Positions 20,495 through 29,448 of a stretch of 64,000 nucleotides of DNA are shown in pieces. Both the position numbers and the translations under genes were made by a program. How positions within the stretch are numbered: the stretch's first letter is position 1; every line of letters starts with the position of its first letter. Source of the stretch: Rahnella aceris (lineage in GTDB: Bacteria > Pseudomonadota > Gammaproteobacteria > Enterobacterales > Enterobacteriaceae); the NCBI RefSeq assembly GCF_011684115.1, contig NZ_JAADJV010000001.1, positions 1,798,001 to 1,862,000 on the forward strand, read 5' to 3'. The notes below the pieces were generated by a model, which saw nothing but the letters and a program-made list of their open reading frames with translations, searched no databases and was not told where the DNA came from.

Positions 20495-21874
20495 ATGAGC
20501 AACAACACCATCGTGGATGTGAAAACGTGGATAGATGAACGCCCGATATCGAAATATCAATGGGTGGTTTTATCGCTGTGTTTCATCATCATCATGTTCG
20601 ACGGTTATGACGCCGCGGTGATGGGCTTTATCGCCCCGGCGCTGATCGAAGACTGGGGCATCAGCCGCGCGGAAATGGGGCCGATCCTGGGTGCCGCCAT
20701 GTTTGGCGTGGCGATCGGCGCGCTGATTGCCGGACCGAACGCGGATCGCTTCGGCCGCAAGCGGGTGCTGATGTGGTCGATTCTGTGTTTCGCCCTGTTC
20801 AGTCTGCTGAGTACCTTTGCCCGCACGCCGATGGAAATGGCGATCCTGCGTTTTCTCACCGGTCTCGGCTTAGGCGCGGTCATGCCCAATACCGTGACGC
20901 TGGTGTCGGAATACATGCCCGAACGCCGCCGCAGCCTGATGATCACTGTGATGTACAGCGGCTTTAACGTCGGTTCCGGCGCGGGGGGATTTGTCGCGGC
21001 CGGTCTGTTGCCGCACTTTGGCTGGAAAGCAGTAATTTTTGCCGGTGGGATTTTGCCGCTGCTGATGCTGCCGTTACTGCTGTGGATCCTGCCGGAATCC
21101 GCCATGTACATGGTGGTGCGTGACGTCGCGAAAGAAAAAATTGCCAAAGTGCTGACCCGCGCCGGGGGTGTTTTCAGCGAAGGAACCAAATTTGTGCTCA
21201 AGGCGCCGGTTATTCAGAAAAAAGCCAAAGTATTCCAGCTTTTCACCAACGGCTACGCCAAAGGCACGATGGTGTTGTGGGTCACTTACTTCATGGGCCT
21301 GTTCGTGATTTATCTGCTCAACGGCTGGTTGCCAACCATTATGCGTAACGGCGGTTTCTCGCTGGAACGCGCGGCTATCGTCGCCGGTTTGTTCCAGTTA
21401 GGCGGAACCTTCGGTGGCCTGATGGTCGGCGGGCTGATGGACAGATTCACCGCCAAACGTGTCATTGCGGGTTTCTACATGATGGGCGTGGTCAGCCTGC
21501 TGTCGCAAGGTATTGGCAACTTTGGCCCGGATATTCTCGCCCTGCTGGTGTTCATCAGCGGTGTGTGTATTAACGGCGCACAGACCGGTTTGCAGGCGTT
21601 TTCTCCGGCCTTCTATCCGACCGAAATGCGTGCCACCGGCGTCTGCTGGATGCACGGTATCGGCCGCAGCGGCGCGATTATCAGTTCATCGATGGGCGGC
21701 GTTCTGCTGGGCGTTTTCTCCGGCCAAAACATGATCTTTATTATTCTGGCGCTGCCTGCGTTGCTGGCGGGGCTGAGCATTCTTTTACACCGCGCGGCGC
21801 ACCCGGCCGAGATGATCAAAGGCGTTGATATTACTGACATCCCGGAGTTGTCGCGCACCATGAATATCCGCTAG
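20495..21874 (+). CDS. galT: MFS aromatic acid:H+ symporter, probable gallate transporter
   Basis: Inner-membrane major facilitator of the aromatic-acid:H+ symporter family (PcaK, BenK, MhpT, GalT). Twelve hydrophobic segments are evident. The family motif DGYDAAVMGF is in the first helix, DRFGRKRV in loop 2-3, and MPERRRSLM and PTEMRATGV in the central and late parts. Length 459 aa. It is followed 105 bases later by gallate dioxygenase in the same direction, so gallate is the likely substrate; protocatechuate-like acids remain possible. Confidence 0.85.
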   Translation: MSNNTIVDVKTWIDERPISKYQWVVLSLCFIIIMFDGYDAAVMGFIAPALIEDWGISRAEMGPILGAAMFGVAIGALIAGPNADRFGRKRVLMWSILCFALFSLLSTFARTPMEMAILRFLTGLGLGAVMPNTVTLVSEYMPERRRSLMITVMYSGFNVGSGAGGFVAAGLLPHFGWKAVIFAGGILPLLMLPLLLWILPESAMYMVVRDVAKEKIAKVLTRAGGVFSEGTKFVLKAPVIQKKAKVFQLFTNGYAKGTMVLWVTYFMGLFVIYLLNGWLPTIMRNGGFSLERAAIVAGLFQLGGTFGGLMVGGLMDRFTAKRVIAGFYMMGVVSLLSQGIGNFGPDILALLVFISGVCINGAQTGLQAFSPAFYPTEMRATGVCWMHGIGRSGAIISSSMGGVLLGVFSGQNMIFIILALPALLAGLSILLHRAAHPAEMIKGVDITDIPELSRTMNIR

Positions 21875-21979
21875 TCTCCGGATTAGCCACCTGATAATTA
21901 GAAACATATTCATCACCATAAATAATGCGGCGCGACGTGCGTGTCGCAGTTACCCTACAAAAAGTATTGAGGATTTAAG

Positions 21980-23242
21980 ATGGCGAAAATCATAGGCGGT
22001 TTAGCAGTTTCACATACCCCGACCATCGGTTTTGCGGTTGACCATAACAAGCAGGAAGAAAGCGCCTGGGTGCCGATTTTCGAGAGTTTTGCGCCAATGC
22101 AAAAATGGCTGGATGAGAAAAAACCGGACGTGCTGGTCTACATTTTCAACGACCATGTGACCTCGTTCTTCTTCGATCACTATTCCGCCTTTACGTTAGG
22201 TATCGACGAGCAATATGAAGTGGCCGATGAAGGCGGCGGCCCGCGTGATCTGCCTGCGGTCAAAGGCCATGCGGCGCTGTCGCAGCATATCGGTGCCAGC
22301 CTGATGGCGGACGAATTCGATATGTCGTTCTTCCAGGATAAGCCGTTGGATCACGGTTTGTTCTCGCCGCTTTCGGCCCTGCTCCCGCATGAAGGCGGCT
22401 GGCCGACACAAATCGTTCCGCTGCAAATCGGCGTATTACAGTTCCCTATTCCCACCGCCCGCCGCTGCTACAAACTCGGTCAGGCGCTGCGCCGTGCAAT
22501 TGAAAGTTTCCCGGAAGATTTAAACGTGGCGATTGTCGCCACCGGCGGCGTGTCGCATCAGGTTCACGGCGAACGCTGCGGGTTTAACAACCCGGACTGG
22601 GATGAGCAGTTTGTCGATATGATCGTCAACGACCCGGAACGTCTGACCGAAATGACGCTGGCCGAATTCGCCACGCTGGGCGGCATGGAAGGCGCGGAAG
22701 TGATCATGTGGCTGGTGATGCGTGGTGCGCTGTCAGCCAATGTGAAGAAACTGCATCAGGCTTATTACCTGCCGTCGATGACCGGTATCGCCACGCTGAT
22801 CCTCGAAAATCAGTCGCGTGAAGCACCGTATGATGTGCAACAGCGCCAGCGTGACAAAATCGCGCAACAAATGGCGGGCGTTGAAAAGCTGCCGGGCACC
22901 TATCCGTTCACCCAGGCACGCAGTCTGAAAGCGTTGCGCATCAACCGTTTCCTGCACCGTCTGATCCAGCCTGCATGGCGTGAACGTTTTCTTATCGATC
23001 AACATGCGCTGTTTACCGAAAACAAGCTGACGGACGAGGAACAGCAACTGCTGCGCGAACTCGACTGGCGCGGCATGATCCATTACGGCGTCAGTTTCTT
23101 TCTGCTGGAAAAACTCGGCGCGGTAGTCGGTGTGTCCAACTTACATATTTATTCCGCGATGCGGGGCGAATCGCTGGAAGAATTCCAGAAAACCCGCAAT
23201 CAGCAAGTTCTCTATTCAGTAGCAGGTAAAGCGAAAGCATGA
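21980..23242 (+). CDS. galA: Gallate dioxygenase
   Basis: Non-haem Fe(II) extradiol dioxygenase that opens gallate to 4-oxalomesaconate. At 420 aa it has the single-chain organisation of P. putida GalA / Sphingobium DesB. An N-terminal LigB-type catalytic domain (VSHTPTIGF with a metal His at residue 12, FNDHVTSFF, TGGVSHQVHGER) is fused to a C-terminal LigA-like domain (FTENKLTDEEQQLLRELDWRGMIHYGVSFFLLEKL). AGGA lies before the ATG. The stop overlaps the next gene by four bases (ATGA). Confidence 0.93.
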   Translation: MAKIIGGLAVSHTPTIGFAVDHNKQEESAWVPIFESFAPMQKWLDEKKPDVLVYIFNDHVTSFFFDHYSAFTLGIDEQYEVADEGGGPRDLPAVKGHAALSQHIGASLMADEFDMSFFQDKPLDHGLFSPLSALLPHEGGWPTQIVPLQIGVLQFPIPTARRCYKLGQALRRAIESFPEDLNVAIVATGGVSHQVHGERCGFNNPDWDEQFVDMIVNDPERLTEMTLAEFATLGGMEGAEVIMWLVMRGALSANVKKLHQAYYLPSMTGIATLILENQSREAPYDVQQRQRDKIAQQMAGVEKLPGTYPFTQARSLKALRINRFLHRLIQPAWRERFLIDQHALFTENKLTDEEQQLLRELDWRGMIHYGVSFFLLEKLGAVVGVSNLHIYSAMRGESLEEFQKTRNQQVLYSVAGKAKA

Positions 23243-24072
23243 CAATTTTTGAGCAACCCAAGATCGACACCCATCACCACGTGTTTGATCCGGCGCGCTT
23301 TCCGTACCTTCCGGACACGCCGTATCGTCCGGAAGGTCACGAGATTGGCACCACCGAGTATTACCGTGCCGTGATGCAGGCGTACAACATCCGCCACTCG
23401 CTGATTGTCGGCCCGACCTCGGGATATAACACCGACAGTGCGTGTCTGCTGGATGCGCTGGCAAAAGGCAACGGGCGCTTCAAAGGCATTGCCGTGGTGC
23501 CGTTTGACATCGGCATTGAGCGGCTTGCAAACCTGAAAAATGCCGGTGTGGTCGGAATTGCCATGAACGTCGCGATGCTCGGCACGGAGTCGTTTTTGCA
23601 TCTCGACGGCCTGATGGGGCGTCTTGCCGAACTGGATATGTTCGCCGCCATTCAGGTGCAAAACGATCAGCTTCTGGCGTTGTTGCCGCTGATTAACCGT
23701 ACCCGCACGCGGCTGCTGATTGATCACTCAGGACGACCAGACGTTACGCAGGGGTTGCAACAACCGGCTTTTCAGGCACTGCTCAGCCTCGCTGACCAGC
23801 AAAGAGCCTGGGTAAAACTCTCAGGCTTAGCGAAATTCAGCCGTCAGCCTTTCCCGTATCAGGACGGGCACGCCTACCAGCACGCCCTGCTGGATGCCTT
23901 CGGCGCGGAGCATTGCATGTGGGGTTCCGACTGGCCGTTCCTGCGGGCGGAGCACCGGATGGATCTCGGTACGTTACTGATGCTGGTCGGACAATTATTT
24001 CCTGATGAAAAGATCCGCCAGCAGATTTTGTGGCAGACCCCGAAAGATTTGTTTGGATTTACGGATTACTGA
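23239..24072 (+). CDS. Amidohydrolase, LigI-like (2-pyrone-4,6-dicarboxylate lactonase family)
   Basis: TIM-barrel amidohydrolase-2 protein of 277 aa. The metal-site start DTHHHVFDP is at residues 10-18, the mid-barrel LLIDHSGRPD contributes another His, and the catalytic Asp is in MWGSDWPF. LigI hydrolyses 2-pyrone-4,6-dicarboxylate to 4-oxalomesaconate, the product that GalA makes directly from gallate. It can therefore salvage the pyrone formed as a side product. The coupling to galA by an ATGA overlap supports this. Specificity is inferred from context. Confidence 0.82.
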   Translation: MTIFEQPKIDTHHHVFDPARFPYLPDTPYRPEGHEIGTTEYYRAVMQAYNIRHSLIVGPTSGYNTDSACLLDALAKGNGRFKGIAVVPFDIGIERLANLKNAGVVGIAMNVAMLGTESFLHLDGLMGRLAELDMFAAIQVQNDQLLALLPLINRTRTRLLIDHSGRPDVTQGLQQPAFQALLSLADQQRAWVKLSGLAKFSRQPFPYQDGHAYQHALLDAFGAEHCMWGSDWPFLRAEHRMDLGTLLMLVGQLFPDEKIRQQILWQTPKDLFGFTDY

Positions 24073-24088
24073 AAAAAGGCAGACACTG

Positions 24089-24529
24089 ATGAACTACAAC
24101 ATTGCCGTATTCAACGGCCCGAATCTCAATTTACTGGGCACCCGTGAACCGGAAACCTACGGTCACGACACGCTGGCGACCATCGAAAAGCTTTGTCATC
24201 AGACTGGCGAAAACTGCGGCGCAAAAATCGAATTCTTCCAGACCAATCACGAAGGAGATCTGATTGACCGCATTCAGGCATGCCGTGGCAAAGTGGACGC
24301 GATTGTGCTCAACGCCGCTGCGTGGACGCACACGTCCGTCGCCATCCGCGACGCCGTGACCGCCGTCAGCCTGCCGCTGTACGAAGTGCATATCACCAAC
24401 GTGCATAAACGCGACGCCTTCCGCCACCATTCATTCCTTTCCGACGTTGCCGTCGGCGTAATCTGCGGTTTTGGCATTCAGGGCTATGAATATGCGATCA
24501 GACAGGCTGTGGTGAATCTGAATAAATAA
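24089..24529 (+). CDS. aroQ: 3-Dehydroquinate dehydratase, type II
   Basis: Dehydrates 3-dehydroquinate to 3-dehydroshikimate. The 146-aa protein carries the type II signature NGPNLNLLGTREPETYG with the catalytic Tyr, the HEGDLIDRIQ segment, LNAAAWTHTSVAIRDA, and the substrate-binding HITNVHKRDAFRHHS. The ATG at 24089 has a weak AAGG upstream; the longer ORF reads through the preceding gene. Enterobacteria usually have type I AroD for biosynthesis, so a type II enzyme in a gallate operon suggests a catabolic role feeding dehydroshikimate-derived gallate. Last gene of the unit, 16 bases after the amidohydrolase. Confidence 0.88.
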   Translation: MNYNIAVFNGPNLNLLGTREPETYGHDTLATIEKLCHQTGENCGAKIEFFQTNHEGDLIDRIQACRGKVDAIVLNAAAWTHTSVAIRDAVTAVSLPLYEVHITNVHKRDAFRHHSFLSDVAVGVICGFGIQGYEYAIRQAVVNLNK

Positions 24530-24561
24530 AGCAGATTTTTGGAAAGTAAAACTTAAATAAC

Positions 24562-24588
24562 ATAAGGATTCAGAGTGTGAATCCTTAT
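24562..24588. terminator. Bidirectional terminator between aroQ and waaL-like
   Basis: ATAAGGATTCA and TGAATCCTTAT form a perfect 11-bp stem with a 5-base loop between two convergent genes. The plus-strand side continues TATTT. Confidence 0.75.
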
Positions 24589-24600
24589 ATTTCAGGCATG

Positions 24601-25854
24601 TTATTCAGCAGATTTTCGCGTACCAATACAGCAGACCGCCAGCGATATGACAAACAATGTTGCTGTCTGATCATAAAGAATCACTGAATCCGTCAGTCCG
24701 GTAACGAATAAAGCAATAAATGGAAGCACCATGCCTTTAATATTAACTTTCCTCACCCACCCATAGATTAAAACCAGATAAGGCAGCAATAAGGAAAACG
24801 TTCCTAATAATCCCTGAAGTGTAGTGACCTCAAGAAATTCGTTGTGCATATTATATTGAACATTGGTATAGCCTTCCGTGTTTTCCGGATGATGCGTTTT
24901 GATAAACGCTCTGGCCAACGTGGTTCTCTCATCAGGCGTAGTAAAACCAATATGGTGATGTAACAGGTATATGCCACTTTCCCAGATCGCCACCCTGGCC
25001 CCCAGTGATGTTGAACTTTGTACATCATATTTCTGGATATCATTAATACCCTGAGCCCAGCGATGCCCGGTGATGCCTAAAATCGTCACAATAGCGAGCA
25101 CGACCAACCCCGCCATCTGCCAATTTTTTCTTAAGTCTATTTTATACTCTAAAAATATAAAGGTAAGTTTAAGGAATATGAGAGCGAGAATGGTAATTCT
25201 TGTCCCACATAAATACAGGAGGATAAAGGTCAGTATAAAAGCCCCTAGATCCACACATTTTGAATAACGATGATTTTCTAACCGGCTTAACCCCAGATAA
25301 GCCGCGTATATGAAAATAATCATATAGGAGGACATTGACGATGCATCAGTCGTCAGTTTTATCCGGTCATTCACGGTATAAAAATGTTCATGTAACCCGA
25401 AGCCCAGCGTAACAATCAACCCCAGCACGATTATTACTTTACTTAAGAATATAGTTTTTTGAGTTGTCAGCGAACCATACACAGAAAGACATAAGATGAC
25501 AAAAGCACCCAGCAGGATCCTTTTGCTCCCTACTAAATAATTGTTAATGATGCCTGCGCTCGTCGGCGAGGGATCTATGCCATTATGCTTTAGCATCATT
25601 GCCCAGACAAAACGGACTGCGGCTAAAAAAAACAATGAAAAGAACATCACCAGATAAAAATGTTCATTCTTAAATGAGATATCCTTTTTGTAAATAGCAT
25701 ATAAAGTGGTAAAAAAACTGACGTAAGAAACAACATAGAATATTTTTTGTGGCCATCCGGTAATAAACATGCTCAATGAAAGTGAAATGCAAAGAGCAAT
25801 AACTGATGCATTAACAATTATTTTCAAAGGAGCTGTAGCAGATTTGCTATTCAT
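24601..25854 (-). CDS. O-antigen ligase family protein (WaaL-like)
   Basis: Polytopic inner-membrane protein with roughly a dozen hydrophobic segments and one long hydrophilic periplasmic loop (about residues 270-340, SSTSLGARVAIWESGIYLLHHHIGFTTPDERTTLARAFIKTHHPE). That loop includes the HNEFLE motif typical of the Wzy_C/O-antigen ligase family. The family transfers undecaprenyl-linked O-antigen to the lipid A core. The start is ATG 25854 with GAGGG 6 bases upstream, overlapping the end of the glycosyltransferase gene by 8 bases. AT-rich compared with its neighbours, suggesting transfer. It could alternatively be a related Wzy polymerase; the pairing with a core glycosyltransferase favours ligase. 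Confidence 0.82.
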   Translation of the reverse strand: MNSKSATAPLKIIVNASVIALCISLSLSMFITGWPQKIFYVVSYVSFFTTLYAIYKKDISFKNEHFYLVMFFSLFFLAAVRFVWAMMLKHNGIDPSPTSAGIINNYLVGSKRILLGAFVILCLSVYGSLTTQKTIFLSKVIIVLGLIVTLGFGLHEHFYTVNDRIKLTTDASSMSSYMIIFIYAAYLGLSRLENHRYSKCVDLGAFILTFILLYLCGTRITILALIFLKLTFIFLEYKIDLRKNWQMAGLVVLAIVTILGITGHRWAQGINDIQKYDVQSSTSLGARVAIWESGIYLLHHHIGFTTPDERTTLARAFIKTHHPENTEGYTNVQYNMHNEFLEVTTLQGLLGTFSLLLPYLVLIYGWVRKVNIKGMVLPFIALFVTGLTDSVILYDQTATLFVISLAVCCIGTRKSAE

Positions 25855-26959
25855 CTTTTCCCTCAGCAATCTTATTAAGAATATTCTTAAAATTATTCAT
25901 ATACGCATCTTCGTAAAACTTCCCGATACTTTCCTTTATCACGGCCTGCTCTGGCAATACCCGATCACTGCCTATTTTATTAATGATTTGAGAAAGCGTA
26001 ATAATGTCATTTTGCGGATAAAGTTGCCCATTAATATTGTTTTCAATTATTTCTGACGGACCGCTGATACAATCAGAGGAGACGCAATATATTCCCCGGG
26101 ATATCGCTTCCAGCAGCACAAGCGGGAAGCCTTCGAAATTAGACGTCATGACCAGGCAAGTGACTTCTTTGATATTATTTTCGACATATTCCCAGGGGTC
26201 ACTTTGCCATCCATGCCAGGTAATCTGATCAGAAATCCCCGACTGTTGCGTATAAGATTGACATATGGCCAAATCTTCACCATCTCCCACGATATCTAAT
26301 GACCAGCGGACATTGACCCGGGCAAGCGAATCAAAGAGATCTTTTAACTGCTTTTGTCTTTCAAAATGTATTCTGCCGATGTAGAGGATTCTGAGCGACT
26401 CGGGTCTTAAAATAACCGTATCCGTTTTTTTCACGGGGTTAAAAATCACATCGACGTTATTTTTGTCGACACCCAACTCTGTCAGTTGATTTTTTATTTC
26501 ATCGCTGATCGCAAAATGATGTTCTGCTGATAACAGATAATGCGGGCGATACCGCTCCCGGGGTGGAAGATGCATCCATGTCGATAAAACAGTCTTATGC
26601 GCAGAAAAGGTAATTGCACGACGTGCCATTAAGCTGGGTATTGTATTAAGTGTAATGACATGTTCTGGTTTATATTTTCTGATAAAAAAGAGAAGCCGCA
26701 GAGTATGTATGAAGTTTTTTACTTTTTTATTTCGTAGTGTGCAGACACTTTCAAATAGCACGGCATTATCGAGCCAGGATTTTGAGTACGTCTTTTCACC
26801 ACTATTGATGACGAAAAAACCCGCCTCAAACTCTTCACTCTTTTTGAGTGCTGATATTACCTGGCTGGTCACGTTTTCCATGCCGCCACGCCCGATAAGT
26901 AAATCTGTCACAAGCACTATTTTCTTTTTATTAATAACTTCTTTTTCTTTAGTTATCAT
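25847..26959 (-). CDS. LPS core glycosyltransferase, WaaB-like (GT4)
   Basis: GT-B glycosyltransferase of 370 aa. The N-terminal domain starts with VLVTDLLIGRGGMENVTSQV, resembling the AVSGFGGMETV start of E. coli WaaB. The C-terminal nucleotide-sugar domain has YIGRIHFERQKQ, GDGEDL, WHGWQSDPWEYV, and the family SNFEGFPLVLLEAISRGIYCVSSDCISGPSEII. It matches WaaB (UDP-galactose:LPS alpha-1,6-galactosyltransferase) along its length, but donor and linkage may differ, particularly since the window also makes UDP-galacturonate. AT-rich; translationally linked to the WaaL-like gene. Confidence 0.82.
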   Translation of the reverse strand: MITKEKEVINKKKIVLVTDLLIGRGGMENVTSQVISALKKSEEFEAGFFVINSGEKTYSKSWLDNAVLFESVCTLRNKKVKNFIHTLRLLFFIRKYKPEHVITLNTIPSLMARRAITFSAHKTVLSTWMHLPPRERYRPHYLLSAEHHFAISDEIKNQLTELGVDKNNVDVIFNPVKKTDTVILRPESLRILYIGRIHFERQKQLKDLFDSLARVNVRWSLDIVGDGEDLAICQSYTQQSGISDQITWHGWQSDPWEYVENNIKEVTCLVMTSNFEGFPLVLLEAISRGIYCVSSDCISGPSEIIENNINGQLYPQNDIITLSQIINKIGSDRVLPEQAVIKESIGKFYEDAYMNNFKNILNKIAEGKDE

Positions 26960-27320
26960 AGTCCAGTCTCTTCACAGCCCTCAAACCGCGAGAGCAATAT
27001 TCAACCTTTATTTCTCAACACATATTTATACAAGGTTTATCAAAAAACAGGCATTCCCTTCACAAGGGCGGCCATCTTACCTTAAAATGACAGGCCATTC
27101 ATGTACAAAACAGACACAAACGTAACCTTGTCTTAAAAATTAGAGAATTCCCAATACTGACAGAGCCTGTAAAACGAGGGCGATCTGATACAGGTATTTT
27201 GTTTATACAACGAACCGGAATTCATCCTGTTTGTATTAAGGATAATAATGACCCAAAACCCAAAGCACATAACAACATCGTTCATATTTCACACACGATA
27301 ATTACCCGTAATCAAAATTT
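26960..27320. other. Intergenic region upstream of the LPS pair
   Basis: A 361-base AT-rich gap between the glycosyltransferase start and the end of the LysR gene. I see no JUMPstart/ops element, tRNA or clear terminator; it presumably holds the promoter of the LPS pair. Confidence 0.5.
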
Positions 27321-28550
27321 TCATATGAAAATGGGGTTGCCACACACTTTTCTGATCTCCATCACCAGCGCCTCTGCGGCAGGTGAAAGCAGACTTCCGG
27401 CGCGGAAGGTCAGGCCAATGGCGCGGTGCGTATCGGCCAGATCCAGCGGCAGTTTAACCAGTTCGCCGGATTCAAGCTCATGCTCAAGCTGGCGGGCTGA
27501 TACTGCTGCCAGCATGTCCGAACCGAGCAGCAGCCCACGCACAATCCCCAGATCACCGCTTTCCACCACCGGGTCCGGCGGCGGCATCCCCATGGCAGCA
27601 AAACTGTTATCCAGCAGGTGTCTTGCCGGGGTTTCAGCACGCGGCAACACCCAGCGCGCCTCGCGCAGAGTTTCCTGCGTGACATTTTCTGCCAGCAACG
27701 GATGTCCTTTTCTCGCCAGAATCACCATGCTTTCGGTAAACAATGTTTCTGTTGCCATATCAGCCGCATAATCACGGGATCTCAGCGCGCCAAAAATAAA
27801 GTCCACTTCCCCGGACCGCAGCTCGGACGCCAGTGCGCTGAAGGCACTTTCGTTGGTCACCACTTTCACGCCGCTGTAGCGCTGCGTCAGGCCGATAATC
27901 GCCTGCGGCAGTAAGCGCGTGCGCCCGAGTGGCAAAGCGCCAACCTGCACAGTGCCTTCCAGCACACCGCGACGGGCGGCAATGTCGGCGGGAATATGAC
28001 GCAATTCATTAAGCGCACGACGCAGGTTCGGCACGATATCCTGCCCCGCAAGTGAAGGCATCATGCCGTGCGGGGTGCGTTCCAGCAGCGCAACACCGGC
28101 ACCGTTTTCCAGTACTTTCAGCGCAGCACTGACCGCGGGCTGGCTGAGGCCGAGCAGCGTGGCGACCGTCTGCATATGCCGGGTTTTACACAGAGAGATA
28201 AAAATTTGCAGACGCCGGACGTTAAACAGATACAGCGGTTCGGTATCCCCGCGCCTTTGCCCGCTTTTGCCCTGTAATTTCGCCAGCTGTGAGGGGATCT
28301 GCCGCAATTCGGCAATCGCCCGTCGCGCACGCGGCAGCACGCATTTACCGAAATCCGTCAGTAGCATGCCGTTGGCATGACGTTCAAACAGCGGAACATC
28401 GAGGGACTGTTCCAGATCCCGTATCGCCCGTGTTACCGCAGATTGCGTGCGGTACAGCTCATCAGCCGCGCGGGATACACTTCCCTGGTCGACCACCTGA
28501 CAAAATGCCCGTATTTGCATCAGGTTACTCAGCATCTCAGACTCTGCCAT
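27321..28550 (-). CDS. galR: LysR-type regulator with two tandem helix-turn-helix regions, probable gallate regulator
   Basis: At 409 aa it is about 100 residues longer than a standard LysR regulator. The extra length is a second LysR-like DNA-binding domain. The first winged HTH spans about residues 8-66 (MQIRAFCQVVDQGSVSRAADELYRTQSAVTRAI...LFERHANGMLLTDFG). The second spans about 111-170 (VRRLQIFISLCKTRHMQTVATLLGLSQPAVSAALK...LLERTPHGMMPSLAG). A single periplasmic-binding-type effector domain follows (about 195-400). GGGAG precedes the ATG. It is divergent from galB, so it likely controls the gallate genes; effector identity is inferred. Confidence 0.85.
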   Translation of the reverse strand: MAESEMLSNLMQIRAFCQVVDQGSVSRAADELYRTQSAVTRAIRDLEQSLDVPLFERHANGMLLTDFGKCVLPRARRAIAELRQIPSQLAKLQGKSGQRRGDTEPLYLFNVRRLQIFISLCKTRHMQTVATLLGLSQPAVSAALKVLENGAGVALLERTPHGMMPSLAGQDIVPNLRRALNELRHIPADIAARRGVLEGTVQVGALPLGRTRLLPQAIIGLTQRYSGVKVVTNESAFSALASELRSGEVDFIFGALRSRDYAADMATETLFTESMVILARKGHPLLAENVTQETLREARWVLPRAETPARHLLDNSFAAMGMPPPDPVVESGDLGIVRGLLLGSDMLAAVSARQLEHELESGELVKLPLDLADTHRAIGLTFRAGSLLSPAAEALVMEIRKVCGNPIFI

Positions 28551-28701
28551 CCCCTTCTCCCTTCAGCTTTTTTTGCGTGACCTTTCCCTGCAATATAAAT
28601 AAAACGCATACCCCCTGCAATCAAATGAATTACCCGTCGCAGACTCAGACTGACAGCATGGAACTCAGACTTTTTGAGAACAAAAAACCAAGGACATCTC
28701 C

Positions 28702-29448
28702 ATGACTCAGCCAAAAAAAGAGAACACTAAAAGTGCATTAGTCGTCAGTGCCCACTCTGCCGATTTCGTCTGGCGTGCGGGTGGCGCCATCGCCAGACAT
28801 ACTCAGGCCGGTTACGCCGTGCACATCGTTTGCCTGTCGTTTGGTGAACGCGGTGAGTCTGCCAAACTGTGGCGCAAAGGCAATATGACCGAAGAAGTCG
28901 TGAAAGCATCACGCCGCGAAGAAGCCATGGCCGCCGCCGAAATCCTCGGGGCCAGTGTCGAGTTTTTCGATATGGGCGATTATCCGCTGCGCGCCGACAA
29001 GGAATCGTTGTTCCGTCTGGCCGATGTTTACCGCCGCGTACAGCCGCATTTTGTGCTGACCCATTCGCTGAAAGACCCGTACAACTACGATCACCCGATG
29101 GCGACGCATCTGGCACAGGAAGCGCGGATTATCGCGCAGGCAGAAGGCTATAAGCCGGGTGAAACCATTGTCGGTGCACCCCCGGTTTACTGTTTTGAAC
29201 CACATCAGCCGGAACAGTGCGACTGGAAACCCGATGTTCTGCTCGATATCACTGATGTCTGGGACAAGAAATATCAGGCCATTCAATGCATGGCCGGTCA
29301 GGAACATCTGTGGGAATACTATACCCGCGTCGCCCAACAGCGCGGCGTGCAGGCCAAACGTAACGTCGGGATCACCAGCGCCAAAAACATCGTTTACGGC
29401 GAAGGCTATCAGAGCCTCTTCCCGCGAGTGACGGAGGATTTAGCATGA
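28702..29448 (+). CDS. galB: 4-Oxalomesaconate hydratase
   Basis: LmbE/PIG-L-fold enzyme of 248 aa that hydrates the enol/keto form of 4-oxalomesaconate to 4-carboxy-4-hydroxy-2-oxoadipate. The metal motif, usually AHPDDE in deacetylases, reads [13 protein letters not shown]; the later [15 protein letters not shown] supplies the HxxxH-type ligand. Overlaps galC by four bases (ATGA). Its place between the LysR regulator and galC-galD matches the Pseudomonas gallate cluster gene set. Confidence 0.9.
   Translation: MTQPKKENTKSALVVSAHSADFVWRAGGAIARHTQAGYAVHIVCLSFGERGESAKLWRKGNMTEEVVKASRREEAMAAAEILGASVEFFDMGDYPLRADKESLFRLADVYRRVQPHFVLTHSLKDPYNYDHPMATHLAQEARIIAQAEGYKPGETIVGAPPVYCFEPHQPEQCDWKPDVLLDITDVWDKKYQAIQCMAGQEHLWEYYTRVAQQRGVQAKRNVGITSAKNIVYGEGYQSLFPRVTEDLA

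Noticed and set aside
27199..27771. 190-codon plus-strand ORF opposite the LysR gene
   Set aside because: Ser/Arg/Pro-rich antisense shadow of the double-HTH regulator.
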